Source: a virus. Taken from it: a stretch of DNA of 62,607 nucleotides. The notes beneath the pieces were generated by a model, which ran no database searches, was not told where the DNA came from, and saw nothing but the letters and a program-made list of their open reading frames with translations. Shown piece after piece: positions 1 to 8,718 of this stretch. Each line of letters opens with the position of its first letter. Position 1 is the first letter of the stretch. The stretch spans positions 1 to 62,607 of IMG/VR virus record IMGVR_UViG_3300017728_000004; one strand, 5' to 3'. The translations under genes and the position numbers were made by a program.

Positions 1-1
1 T

Positions 2-2278
2 GATAGGGACAAACCTGATAAGCCTCCCATCGATGGCAAACCTGACCCTGATGGCAAAAAACCTCGCGTAAAACCAGGAGAGATAGATCCAGCAACTGGC
101 AAACCTCGCCCAAAAAGAACAGGAATTCTTGGTGCGTTTGATAATGCAAGAGACGGACTTAAGAGAACAGCAGAGAAGTTTAATCCTTTTGCTGATAATA
201 GGTCTCGTTTAGACAGATATTATGATGATGCAACTGGTTACAAACCAAATGCACTTCAAAATCTTAGAGATAATGCTTCAAGAACTGGACGGGCAATTAG
301 TGATGATGTAGCAGAAAGATTAACAAAGGTACAGATTAAAGGGAAACCTCTAACTGATGTTATTGCAGAAACTTCTGAGGCAACTCTCAGTGGTATGGGT
401 CTTGATAAGGAAAGACGCCAAGCAATCAGATCATCATTGGATACTAGTTTAGAAAAATTAACTAAAAAGAAGAACAAAATACAAGGGGGTATCTTTAGCG
501 GTTTACAAACACTTCAAAGAAATTTAACCTTCCAAGAGGGATCTACCTTTAGGAAAGGTGCAGCACGCGCTGGTCAGGAACTTACATTTGCAGAGGGTTC
601 AACATCTCGAAAAGCTGCTTCAGCAACAGGTAAATTTCTAGGAGAACAAGGAACAAGATTTACTAATGCTATAAAGGCGCAGTACGGTAGATTTAATGAT
701 TGGGCAGGCAGTCTTCCTGATAAAGCAAGAAATGCTTTAATGGAGAGGATTTTAAAACCTATATTATCTGCTATAGAACCTGTCATGAACACCGTTAAGG
801 GTGTTGGTGGTAAGATCACAGGTGCATTCGGCAAATTGGGTTTTGTTCCTAAAATTCTAGAAGCATTAAAGAAAAAAGGCATTTCGGGTTTTACCGACAT
901 TAAAGGTGCAGCTAAAGAACTAGGACCTACAATATGGCCAATTATTGGTAGTGTATTCAGTTTAATTTCTGGTTATGATCGTTTAACAAACCAGGATCCA
1001 ACTGGTGCCCTGATGGATACGGTATCAGGTCTTTTTGAATTATCTGTAGCACCTCCTCCTGTTGGTTTTGCTTTTCTTCCTGGTAGCGGCATTTCAACAT
1101 TCATTGATATTGCAATGCTAGGTAGAGACTTAGCAGGTGCTCTCTTCCCAGATTTTGATCCGAGAACTGAGGAAGACAAACTTATTAATAATTTAGGTCT
1201 AGGTAGTGCACAGACATTTGTAAAGAGTGTTGGGGCAAAACTACCTAAATTGAGTGCTCTCACTAAAATCTTTGGTGAGGCAGAGAAAGAAGGACCTAAA
1301 AGAGAAGATTTTAAAGACGGTGATGACGGAGATAAAGATTTTGAGGAAGCAAAACAGGCATGGTTAGTAACTCAACCCGATGGCAAGGAAGAGGAGATAA
1401 ATGCTGACGCTCAAGCATCAGCACTTGGTGGTCCTATTAGAGAACCTCAAGAGTTATTCTTAGGTGGTGTTGTAAAAGGTATTGGTAAAGCAATTGGTAG
1501 TGTAGGTAAAACTGTTAGTAATGTACTCAGTAATCCTATTGTTTCCACTGGGTTATCATTGATTCCTGGTGCTGCTCCAATTGTAGGAGCAGTAAGTGGT
1601 ATTGCCAATCTAGCTGCTGGTGGGAACCCCCTAGGAGCGATCATGTCAGGCGTTAGCATGATTCCTGGAGTTGGGCAAGCGATGGGTGGTTTTGGTGATT
1701 TTATGGGAAAAGCCGCTGGAATCATTAATAGTCCGCTCGGACAGGCAGGAACGAGTTTACTTCAGGGTAATTTTATGGGTGCTGCAAGTTCAGCATTGGG
1801 TATGCTTGGAGGACCATTAGCTGGTATTGGACAATCACTATTAGGTGGTAATTTTGGCGGTGCTATTTCTTCTGGATTGGGAATGGTCAATCCTATGCTT
1901 GGACAAATGGCAGGCAGTATATTATCTGGTGGATTCCAACCAATGAATATAATTTCAAATGTGGCAGATAGTTTTGGGTTATCTGGTGTTATGCAGGCAG
2001 TTACTGGTCTGGCAGGTGGAGATCCAACTTCAGCAATTAAAGCGATTGGTTCAGAACTTGGAGTAGATCCAAAAATTCTTGGAGCAGTCGATAAGGTTTC
2101 TACTAAAGCATTAGGTGAAAAAGGTATATCTGCAAAGTATGCTATGCAGCAAGCGTTAGAGTTTGTACCTATTCCTGTAGTTCTTGAAAAAGTTGTTCCT
2201 ATGTTGCAAGCAGTTCCCATAAATATAACACAGACGAAAGTAGTTCAAGCAACCGAATCTGTTTTAGGTTCTTTCTAA
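2..2278 (+). CDS. Virion structural protein, 5'-truncated; candidate tail tape-measure or hub-internal protein
   Basis: The frame is open from base 2, so the gene begins before the window; the first internal Met (base 395) is not the real start. At least 758 residues are visible. The N-terminal part is charged and rich in Lys, Asp and Pro. The middle and C-terminal parts alternate Gly/Ala-rich hydrophobic stretches (about residues 480-660 of the visible part, with repeated LGG, GMLGG and SIIPG-like turns), typical of tape-measure or membrane-interacting tail proteins. Four bases separate it from the next structural gene, which carries cell-wall hydrolase domains, and a gp27-like hub follows. 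The position suggests a tail or baseplate hub component. T4 gp29 is a possible functional counterpart, but I see no decisive motif. Structural class is likely; exact role is uncertain. Confidence 0.6.
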   Translation, partial: DRDKPDKPPIDGKPDPDGKKPRVKPGEIDPATGKPRPKRTGILGAFDNARDGLKRTAEKFNPFADNRSRLDRYYDDATGYKPNALQNLRDNASRTGRAISDDVAERLTKVQIKGKPLTDVIAETSEATLSGMGLDKERRQAIRSSLDTSLEKLTKKKNKIQGGIFSGLQTLQRNLTFQEGSTFRKGAARAGQELTFAEGSTSRKAASATGKFLGEQGTRFTNAIKAQYGRFNDWAGSLPDKARNALMERILKPILSAIEPVMNTVKGVGGKITGAFGKLGFVPKILEALKKKGISGFTDIKGAAKELGPTIWPIIGSVFSLISGYDRLTNQDPTGALMDTVSGLFELSVAPPPVGFAFLPGSGISTFIDIAMLGRDLAGALFPDFDPRTEEDKLINNLGLGSAQTFVKSVGAKLPKLSALTKIFGEAEKEGPKREDFKDGDDGDKDFEEAKQAWLVTQPDGKEEEINADAQASALGGPIREPQELFLGGVVKGIGKAIGSVGKTVSNVLSNPIVSTGLSLIPGAAPIVGAVSGIANLAAGGNPLGAIMSGVSMIPGVGQAMGGFGDFMGKAAGIINSPLGQAGTSLLQGNFMGAASSALGMLGGPLAGIGQSLLGGNFGGAISSGLGMVNPMLGQMAGSILSGGFQPMNIISNVADSFGLSGVMQAVTGLAGGDPTSAIKAIGSELGVDPKILGAVDKVSTKALGEKGISAKYAMQQALEFVPIPVVLEKVVPMLQAVPINITQTKVVQATESVLGSF

Positions 2279-2282
2279 TTAA

Positions 2283-5200
2283 ATGGCAAAAGTAAAGAAA
2301 GGTGCAAAAATTGATTTCTATAAGTTTGTGGCGATCACTCGCCCAAGCTCAGAGAAACAAATGTCTTCGGATGCTAAGGAGACTATAACTGCTGTTAATT
2401 CTCAGATAGAAGCAACTAATCGTCTGGGAAAAACATTAAATTCGATTGGTAAAACTCTTGTTGATATTAAGAAACTTCAACTTTCTAGATTAACATTAGC
2501 ACAGAAAAATAGTAATAAATTTGACGCTAGATATTCAACACCAAGTAAAAGCACATCTTCAGGATTTATAAAATCTTTCCGTGCAGCTAAAATTCCTGGT
2601 TTCTTAGAAAGTTTATTAGGTCTTTTAGGAGGATTATTTAAGTTATTCATTGTTGTACCTGCACTTAAATGGTTAGGGGATCCAAAGAATCAAAAGAAAG
2701 TTAAGAAACTTGTAGATACTTTAGTCACGGTTGCGAAATTTATATTTGATGTTGCTAAATTTGGTGTAGTTAACACCATCGAAGGTTTATACAAATTATT
2801 TGATGATGAGACTAGTTGGTTAGATAAGATGGGAGGATTCCTGCAAGCAGCAGCAGGACTCGGAACATTATTACTTGGTATTCGTTGGTTATCTAATCCA
2901 CTAAAACTTGTTACTGACTTTGGTGGCGTTCTAAAGTTCCTTGCTTTCAATCTAAACAGAGCTAGGACAGGAATGCTAGCGCGTGCGAAGACAAAGGGTT
3001 TTGGAAAGGCAGCTCTCCTTTTAACCACCGTGGCAGTGGCAGGTGCAGGAATGCGCGTTGGCGCAGGTGAGGGAGAAAATAAATCCCAAGATGATCCAGA
3101 AAAGAAATCCCAAGATGATCCAGAAAAGAAATCCAAAGATGATCCAGAAAAGAAATCCAAAGATGATGCAGAAAAGAAATCCCAAGGAGGTTTAGTACAG
3201 AGTCTTCCAAGCAGATCACAAGGAGGATATATTAATGGACCTCAGTCAGGATACCCAGTATCACTGGATGGAGGAAAATCAACTTCGTTCATCGGACATG
3301 GACGTGAATATGTTGCTAGAAAGGCAAATGGGGGAGCTTTCGTCGTTCCTCTTAATACTCCTGGAACAAAAACACAACCCCACTTAACTAGTAAGAGACT
3401 TGGTGAAGCAAAGAGTCAGGGATATAAAGTTCCTAATGCTATGAGACAGGAATATCCTGTTGGTAGATCTTTAGGTGGGAAACTTCCTCAATTCTCTCAA
3501 GGTGGCGCTTATCTTAATAAAGTCAAAGCAAATGACAGTACTTCGGGTGATAATGCAAATAAGCAAATCTTCTTACATTGGAGTGGTGGTCATAGAAGTA
3601 ATACTGAGTTCCATAATGGTAATGGATACCATACCTTTATTCCTGCATCTGGTCAACCAGTTCGTAAAGCAAGGTTTGGACAAAAGGGAAGACCCTATCA
3701 CACTTATGGTCAAAACCAAGCAACGTCTGCTGCTATTGCCGTTTCTGGTATGAATGGTTTTGGTAGTGAGAGTGCTTCAAGTTGGGGTGCTCAGGCAATT
3801 ACACCAAACCAATATAAAGGTATGGCAAAAGAGGCAGCAGGACTTGCTACTGCCTGGGGATGGAAACCATCAGATATTACTGATAAGAGAGTAAGAACTC
3901 ACTACGAAGACTATAGAGACCGTCCAGATTGGTATCTCCGCTCAGAACCTTCACATTATCGTTGGGATTTGAATAGATTGTATGCAGGTGATCCCGAGAA
4001 TAGTGGTCCTGGAAAGATCCGTAAGATGATCAAGCAGCAAATGTCATCTTTTGGTGCAAAACCAACAAAGACTGAGGATCCGACTAGAGATGGATCTGAT
4101 AATAGAAATACAGCACCATGGAATCCTGGATTGGGGGTATTGGATGCTGTAACAGGAAATCTGTTTGACTTTGATGGTGCTGGTAAAAAGACTCCACCAC
4201 AGCCACCATCTAGTACGTCAGATCCTTCTAAGAAACCAAGAGAGAAAGCTAAAGTAGAAAAGAAAGGAACCCGAGGATCACCTTTCTGGACTCTTGCTGC
4301 TGTCGCTGGAACAGAAGATGGTGATCCTCAAGCATGGGCAGACGTTGCACAATCTGTATATAACAGATCCAAGTCTGGAAAGTACAGTTCAAGAGATATT
4401 AGAAAACTTCTATTATCTAAGGATCAATATGAACCTACTTGGAAGTTCCCCAAGTATGGCAGAAAAGGCGTACCAAATCCAGAGTGGCATAACATCACTG
4501 ATGCTGCATCTGCAGCTTTGGCATCAGGAACAAATGTCACTTATATGGAGAAAGTTGCCAAAGCACTAGAAAATAAAACATTACAGCAAAATGCTGCTAA
4601 ATTTGTTGGTGGTAGAACCGACTTTATGGGTGGTAATGAAATAGCAAACTTTGAGGATGGTGATGTTAGAAGAAAGGAAAACATGCCAAACAACTTCTTT
4701 GGTTGGTTTGTTGGACCTGGTTCTAAAGCTTATAAAAAGACAAATCCTACGGCAGCAGGTATTCCTGATATGACAGGTACTACAAGTGGCACACCTCCTG
4801 CTACTTCTATAACAGATGATATTTCTGGACTAGATACAACATCAGATGCTGCAACTGGTGCTTCTGCTGCTGAGGGTGAACAGACAAGACCATACGTCTC
4901 AGCGTTTAGAACTCCAGCATCCGACTCAAGGGATGTTAGAACCCGTCGTGGGATGAAAGCAGAAGATGGTAATTACTCAAGCGTTATGTCTAGTACAGGA
5001 CAAAGAGATTTATTAAAACAAACTGAAAAGAGAAATGCTGCTCGTACAGAAATAAATGATAGGTCACAAGCAATGATTCAAACCGCAATTGAAGCAGTTT
5101 CACAAGCAAATGGTAGTAATCAAGAAAAAATCGCTGCTGCTGCTCGTTCTGTTCAGCAAATGATGGCAGCAGCAAGAGCGGCATCTTCACAACCTGCAAC

Positions 5201-5348
5201 AACTATGATTCCTAGTTCAACCACTGGTGGTGGTAGTTTTGGCGGTGGTGGTGGTTCTGGTGGTGGTGCAGGCAGTGCAGGCAGTGGTAGATCTACAGCA
5301 GCAAAACTGGGATCTGCAATTAACGCAGTAGGTAGGATTTTCTCATGA
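2283..5348 (+). CDS. Tail/baseplate structural protein with amidase-like and SleB-like cell-wall hydrolase domains
   Basis: This 1021 aa protein has hydrophobic segments near residues 95-125 and 185-260, then a tandem KSQDDPEK-type linker near residues 267-300. A zinc amidase/PGRP-like region follows at about 425-575 (FLHWSGGH, YHTF, HTYG and RTHYED supply candidate zinc histidines). A SleB/Hydrolase_2-like region lies at about 660-790 (GTEDGDPQAWADVAQS then VYNRS, with the Glu as candidate catalytic residue). The tail end is Gly-rich (about 975-1000). Family knowledge: amidases and SleB-type enzymes cut peptidoglycan. Here they probably open the host wall during tail contraction, the job done in T4 by the gp5 lysozyme domain, which the gp5 of this phage lacks. 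It starts 4 bases after the previous stop and overlaps the next start by 4 bases. Confidence 0.75.
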   Translation: MAKVKKGAKIDFYKFVAITRPSSEKQMSSDAKETITAVNSQIEATNRLGKTLNSIGKTLVDIKKLQLSRLTLAQKNSNKFDARYSTPSKSTSSGFIKSFRAAKIPGFLESLLGLLGGLFKLFIVVPALKWLGDPKNQKKVKKLVDTLVTVAKFIFDVAKFGVVNTIEGLYKLFDDETSWLDKMGGFLQAAAGLGTLLLGIRWLSNPLKLVTDFGGVLKFLAFNLNRARTGMLARAKTKGFGKAALLLTTVAVAGAGMRVGAGEGENKSQDDPEKKSQDDPEKKSKDDPEKKSKDDAEKKSQGGLVQSLPSRSQGGYINGPQSGYPVSLDGGKSTSFIGHGREYVARKANGGAFVVPLNTPGTKTQPHLTSKRLGEAKSQGYKVPNAMRQEYPVGRSLGGKLPQFSQGGAYLNKVKANDSTSGDNANKQIFLHWSGGHRSNTEFHNGNGYHTFIPASGQPVRKARFGQKGRPYHTYGQNQATSAAIAVSGMNGFGSESASSWGAQAITPNQYKGMAKEAAGLATAWGWKPSDITDKRVRTHYEDYRDRPDWYLRSEPSHYRWDLNRLYAGDPENSGPGKIRKMIKQQMSSFGAKPTKTEDPTRDGSDNRNTAPWNPGLGVLDAVTGNLFDFDGAGKKTPPQPPSSTSDPSKKPREKAKVEKKGTRGSPFWTLAAVAGTEDGDPQAWADVAQSVYNRSKSGKYSSRDIRKLLLSKDQYEPTWKFPKYGRKGVPNPEWHNITDAASAALASGTNVTYMEKVAKALENKTLQQNAAKFVGGRTDFMGGNEIANFEDGDVRRKENMPNNFFGWFVGPGSKAYKKTNPTAAGIPDMTGTTSGTPPATSITDDISGLDTTSDAATGASAAEGEQTRPYVSAFRTPASDSRDVRTRRGMKAEDGNYSSVMSSTGQRDLLKQTEKRNAARTEINDRSQAMIQTAIEAVSQANGSNQEKIAAAARSVQQMMAAARAASSQPATTMIPSSTTGGGSFGGGGGSGGGAGSAGSGRSTAAKLGSAINAVGRIFS
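3081..3185 (+). repeat. 24-nt in-frame tandem repeat (4 copies plus 9 nt)
   Basis: Four tandem 24-base units starting at 3081, 3105, 3129 and 3153, plus a 9-base partial unit, encode KSQDDPEK-type octapeptides. The first two copies are identical; later ones carry single changes (Gln to Lys, Pro to Ala). They form a charged, probably flexible linker between the hydrophobic N-terminal part and the amidase-like domain. Copy number could vary by slippage or recombination. Confidence 0.95.
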
Positions 5349-6718
5349 CATTAAAACAAGAACAAGTAGGTGAAGTTGTTTACAAGGTCTTTGTCTTTAG
5401 AGATGGTAAAATAGTTACTAATGATGATGGACAATCTAATATTGCGGAATTTGTCAGAGGTATTGAAATATTAGAAAGCATTACTACTGCATCGATTGAA
5501 GCAACTATGGTTATTCAAGATTCTGCTGGTTTCTTAGGTGCAATGACAGGATCTGAATTATTTAAAATTCAATGTATTGCCACGAATATTGATAGAACTT
5601 ATTATGTCCGTGCATATGCAATGGAGTCAAGATCCAGATCAAAGCAACAACAAGATATGTTTGTCATCAGAGCATGTTCTGATGAGTTTATTAAGAATGA
5701 AGTGACAAATGTATTTGGAAATAGTAATACGATTTTTGCAGGGGAAGGTGAGGCATCGGCAATTATTAAACAAATTCTTACAGATAAAAGATATTTGAAG
5801 TCTAAGAAGAAATTCTTTAGTGAAACAACTTTAAACAAACAACAATTTATTGCTACAAATTGGAGACCATATGATGCAATTTACTGGGTAGCACAGAGAG
5901 CAGTCAGAAAATCTAGAAAGGGTGGCAGCTTACAAAATGGTTTCTGTTTCTGGGAAAATGCATTAGGTTTTCATTTTAAATCTATTGATACGATGATTTC
6001 GGATGTCAATAAACAGAAGGACAATGGTCAGTCAAACTACTCTAAAAATGATATTAAACTTTATAAGTATGTTTACTCACCTAAGAGCACTGATGAAGGT
6101 GGTTCTGATTCATATAAGATTCAAAGTTTAGTATTTCCAGATGAAAGAAACTTTTTAATGGGTTTAAGACATGGTGAATGGTCTGGTTTTAGTGTTGGAT
6201 TTGATCCTGTAACAGTTTCCAATTCTGTCATGGGTGGTAGTAAAGATCTTAATGTTGATGCATTTCGATATAGTCTTAAGGATTCTTGGAATAAAATGGA
6301 ACACCTAGATGGTAAGAAGGCAAAAAATCCTATCAAATCTATGGATACTGGTATTCAGGCAATGATTGATTATCCAAAGAGAGTTCGTTATACGATGCTG
6401 CCTGCTCAAAATTTTGATGCTGAAAATAAAGATAATCCACAATCAACTTACTCAGAACTTATAGAACTTCAGTCATATCAATGGATGCGTATTGCATCAC
6501 TTAAAAATATCAAATTGATCGTCAAAATTCCTGGCAACTTTGATCTATATGCTGGTTCTGGAATTAGTATTACAATTCCTGCTACTTTTAGAGACGGAGA
6601 TAAAACACCTGTAGATAAAAGATACAGTGGACGCTACCTAATTGCCTCTGTAAAGCACGATATGGTAGATCAAAAACTATCGACAGAACTTTTGTTACTG
6701 AGAGACGCAGTTATCTAA
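5345..6718 (+). CDS. Baseplate hub protein, gp27-like
   Basis: A 457 aa protein whose ATG overlaps the upstream stop. The centre has a block beginning RPYDAIYWVAQRA that continues to NGFCFWEN and GFHFKSID. The C-terminus has a strand-rich stretch (SGRYLIASVKHD followed by LSTELLLLRD), a pattern shared with gp27/gpD-type hub proteins that form the ring above the spike. T4 gp27 is 391 aa, so this one is slightly longer. Its place between the tail-hydrolase gene and the gp5-type spike gene fits a hub that holds gp5. The family call comes from overall pattern and context rather than a diagnostic residue. Confidence 0.6.
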   Translation: MTLKQEQVGEVVYKVFVFRDGKIVTNDDGQSNIAEFVRGIEILESITTASIEATMVIQDSAGFLGAMTGSELFKIQCIATNIDRTYYVRAYAMESRSRSKQQQDMFVIRACSDEFIKNEVTNVFGNSNTIFAGEGEASAIIKQILTDKRYLKSKKKFFSETTLNKQQFIATNWRPYDAIYWVAQRAVRKSRKGGSLQNGFCFWENALGFHFKSIDTMISDVNKQKDNGQSNYSKNDIKLYKYVYSPKSTDEGGSDSYKIQSLVFPDERNFLMGLRHGEWSGFSVGFDPVTVSNSVMGGSKDLNVDAFRYSLKDSWNKMEHLDGKKAKNPIKSMDTGIQAMIDYPKRVRYTMLPAQNFDAENKDNPQSTYSELIELQSYQWMRIASLKNIKLIVKIPGNFDLYAGSGISITIPATFRDGDKTPVDKRYSGRYLIASVKHDMVDQKLSTELLLLRDAVI

Positions 6719-6721
6719 CAC

Positions 6722-6769
6722 TTGACAGAGTGGGTAATTCAATGTACAATAACACTGTAAGGGTTCAAA
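6722..6769 (+). promoter_or_regulatory. Consensus sigma70 promoter with conserved leader (early)
   Basis: TTGACA (6722-6727), a 17-base spacer and TACAAT (6745-6750) form a near-perfect host-type promoter. The transcribed leader AACACTGTAAGGGTTCA (6751-6767) recurs almost exactly after the second consensus promoter at 40981. It lies just after the hub gene and 54 bases before a late promoter, so cp12 and cpeT could be expressed both early and late. Confidence 0.8.
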
Positions 6770-6790
6770 GACAACTTTTAGAGCTCTTTC

Positions 6791-6797
6791 ATAAATA
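6791..6797 (+). promoter_or_regulatory. T4-type late promoter
   Basis: ATAAATA in the context TTTCATAAATAAAA, 26 bases before the cp12 ATG. It matches the T4-like late promoter core (TATAAATA) recognised by gp55-type sigma factors. Confidence 0.55.
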
Positions 6798-6822
6798 AAA
6801 CTACAAAGCACAATTGTTACAT

Positions 6823-7050
6823 ATGGAAAGTATTGAAAAGCATATCGAGAAAGACAGGGAAATTCTGGATAATCCTATGACTTCTCCTAATCAACGCCGT
6901 CACATTGAGGGCGAACTTCATGAATTAGAAGAGTATGCTGAGCATCATAAAAAAGAGATTGAAGCAGGAGACCATCACGATCCTAGTTACATAGAACTAT
7001 TTTGTGATCAAAATCCTTCAGAACCAGAGTGTTTGGTATATGAAGATTGA
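6823..7050 (+). CDS. cp12: CP12-like Calvin cycle regulator
   Basis: A 75 aa protein, taking the ATG at 6823; an upstream in-frame TTG at 6814 would add only three residues. The C-terminus has a cysteine pair spaced C-x8-C in CDQNPSEPEC and ends VYED, the hallmark of CP12 where the disulfide loop binds GAPDH. A central acidic helix (ELHELEEYAEHH) corresponds to the CP12 core. The N-terminal cysteine pair of plant CP12 is absent. CP12 ties GAPDH and PRK into an inactive complex and so slows the Calvin cycle. Cyanophages are known to carry it, probably to divert NADPH and carbon toward nucleotide synthesis. cpeT overlaps it by 11 bases. Confidence 0.85.
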   Translation: MESIEKHIEKDREILDNPMTSPNQRRHIEGELHELEEYAEHHKKEIEAGDHHDPSYIELFCDQNPSEPECLVYED

Positions 7051-7492
7051 TGATTATATTTTAGGACATTGGTCAAATAAATTTCAAGCACAATCTGCTC
7101 CTCACCATTTTTCTACAGTAGAGATAGTATGGGAGAAAGTAGATGGAGGATATCATTCAAAAAATTATTTCAGGTCTGATGGTCCTGACAAACCTTATAG
7201 AGAAAGGTATCATAAAACTATTACCGTATCAGACACAGAAGTTCGTTTTGAGAACTATGACTTAGACTGGACAAGATGCGAAAACTGTGATATGATATTT
7301 AAGTTCGATGATAATATCTGGCATGGAAAATTGATTGGCGATCTATGCACAGGTGTTAGAGGGCATAAAGTTATATCTGAGATCCACCTCTATGGAGACA
7401 AACTACATAGTAAAGATCAAGGATATAACACGGAGGGTGAAATGATGTGGGGTTCAGAATGCCTTTACAAATTCATCCGACAGGGAGAATAA
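7040..7492 (+). CDS. cpeT: CpeT-like phycobiliprotein lyase
   Basis: A 150 aa protein starting at ATG 7040 inside the end of cp12; a 12-codon upstream extension lies within cp12 and is unlikely to be used. It shows the CpeT/CpcT pattern: GHWSNKFQAQ near the N-terminus, PYRERYHK, a Cys-rich CENCDMIFKFD, NIWHGK, and near the C-terminus SKDQGYNTEGEM followed by WGSECLYKF. CpeT-type lyases handle bilin attachment to phycoerythrin, and phage versions are known in marine cyanophages. It forms one transcription unit with cp12. Its last 10 bases are also the first bases of tRNA-Val. Confidence 0.85.
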   Translation: MKIDDYILGHWSNKFQAQSAPHHFSTVEIVWEKVDGGYHSKNYFRSDGPDKPYRERYHKTITVSDTEVRFENYDLDWTRCENCDMIFKFDDNIWHGKLIGDLCTGVRGHKVISEIHLYGDKLHSKDQGYNTEGEMMWGSECLYKFIRQGE

Positions 7493-7554
7493 CTCAGCGG
7501 TAGAGTGGCTCGTTTACACCGAGTTTGTCGGGGGTTCGATCCCCTCTTTTCCCA
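7483..7554 (+). tRNA. tRNA-Val (UAC)
   Basis: Full cloverleaf by eye: acceptor GGGAGAA/TTTTCCC with one G-U pair, D stem ACTC/GAGT, anticodon stem GCTCG/CGAGT with loop TTTACAC (anticodon TAC), T stem GGGGG/CCCTC with loop TTCGATC, discriminator A. No CCA is encoded. The 5' end overlaps the last codons of cpeT, so processing of this tRNA would cut the cpeT message at its stop codon. Confidence 0.92.
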
Positions 7555-7595
7555 TAGTTGTTATTAACAACTTCAAACTTAAATGAGAATGAATT

Positions 7596-8276
7596 ATGAA
7601 ACGACTTCGTAATGTTATTGCGGCAGGTCTTATGTTAGGCATGACGTGTGGAATGAGTGTAAATGCGGAATCGAATAAAATTAGGAGTTGGAAAACAAAT
7701 CATTCTATGGGGTGTATGTTGCTCCGTGAATGTAAAGAAGATGTAGAAGAAGTGTTTTCTCTATTGGATATCTCTGGACAGTATCCTAATACCGAAGAAT
7801 ATACCAAACACAGTCCTGAATTCAATTCGATGTTGGTGACATTGAATCAGATCGGTGTCAAAGTATTCCTTGCTGATGAGAAGTATTTCCCTGTAGGACA
7901 TCGTGGTGTTTATCATACAGTAACTAATAACTTCTATTTGAATAGGGATCATATGGGTGATCCTGGTGTATTGATGATGTTGATGCGTCACGAAGGTTGG
8001 CATGCTGCACAAGATTGTATGGCAGGCACCATTGATAATAGTATGATTGCTATTATCAAACCTGAGGATGAAGTTCCTATGCTGTGGAGAGTCCTAGCAG
8101 AACGTACTTATCCTAAGTCTGCTGTGCCATGGGAAGCAGAAGCACAATGGGCAGGTCGTACAGATGGTATGACACAAGCAGCACTTGAATCCTGTGCTCG
8201 TGGTAGCATGTGGAGTGATTATGAACCCACCCCTAAAACTGGAGAGTGGTTGAGGAGAAATGGTTTTATTCAGTAA
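7596..8276 (+). CDS. Secreted HExxH putative zinc metallopeptidase
   Basis: A 226 aa protein with a clear signal peptide: a basic start (MKRLRN), a hydrophobic core, and probable cleavage after VNA near residue 24. A zinc-binding HExxH motif appears as HEGWH at residues 132-136 within LMRHEGWHAAQDC. A downstream PWEAEAQWAG supplies candidate third-ligand glutamates. Several cysteines (about residues 40, 46, 141 and 201) fit an exported, disulfide-bonded protein. The motif suggests a metallopeptidase acting in the periplasm or thylakoid lumen. I do not recognise the family and the substrate is unknown. The 3' end overlaps the next gene by 17 bases. Confidence 0.65.
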   Translation: MKRLRNVIAAGLMLGMTCGMSVNAESNKIRSWKTNHSMGCMLLRECKEDVEEVFSLLDISGQYPNTEEYTKHSPEFNSMLVTLNQIGVKVFLADEKYFPVGHRGVYHTVTNNFYLNRDHMGDPGVLMMLMRHEGWHAAQDCMAGTIDNSMIAIIKPEDEVPMLWRVLAERTYPKSAVPWEAEAQWAGRTDGMTQAALESCARGSMWSDYEPTPKTGEWLRRNGFIQ

Positions 8277-8718
8277 GAATGCTTACCAATTGGTGAAGCA
8301 AATAACATGGGATGATGTCATCAAAAAGATGGAAAATGAGTTTGAACTTGAAACTTGTGTATCCTATGTTAACTCTACAAGCGCACCAACAATCATCTTA
8401 CATAATGAAAACCAACCAAAGAGTATATTTGATGCAGTAAAAGAAATTGAGAAAGATTGGGTAACAAATAGTTGCCATGTATATACCTCGTTTGCTAAAT
8501 CTGCTCTTACCTTTGGAAGACATAACGATAACGTAAATGTTTTAATTGTTGGTGCTATTGGAAAAGTCTCTTATAAATTTGATGATGGTTCTACATATCT
8601 CGTAGAACCTGGTGATAGTTTATACATTCCAGCAGGAGAATATCATGATCCAATAGTTCATTCTGCTAGAGCAACGCTGAGTATATCAACTCCATCACTT
8701 CCCCCACTTCAAACATAA
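8260..8718 (+). CDS. Cupin-fold protein
   Basis: A 152 aa protein starting at ATG 8260 just after a strong GAGGAG ribosome site that lies inside the previous gene. The C-terminal half shows a cupin barrel pattern: GRHNDNVNVLIVG, then GDSLYIPAGEYHD, with histidines placed as in small metal-binding cupins. Such proteins bind iron or other metals and may be dioxygenases or sensors. It sits directly before two 2OG-Fe(II) oxygenase genes and its stop overlaps the next start (TAATG), so it probably belongs to the same functional group. Confidence 0.6.
   Translation: MVLFSKNAYQLVKQITWDDVIKKMENEFELETCVSYVNSTSAPTIILHNENQPKSIFDAVKEIEKDWVTNSCHVYTSFAKSALTFGRHNDNVNVLIVGAIGKVSYKFDDGSTYLVEPGDSLYIPAGEYHDPIVHSARATLSISTPSLPPLQT

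Noticed and set aside
3081-3185. Tandem 24-base repeats as a possible CRISPR array
   Set aside because: Units are directly adjacent with no spacers and are in frame with the protein, so they form a repeat linker.
7004-7039. Upstream start for cpeT
   Set aside because: It lies within cp12 and lacks a ribosome site; MKIDDYILGHW fits the CpeT family N-terminus.
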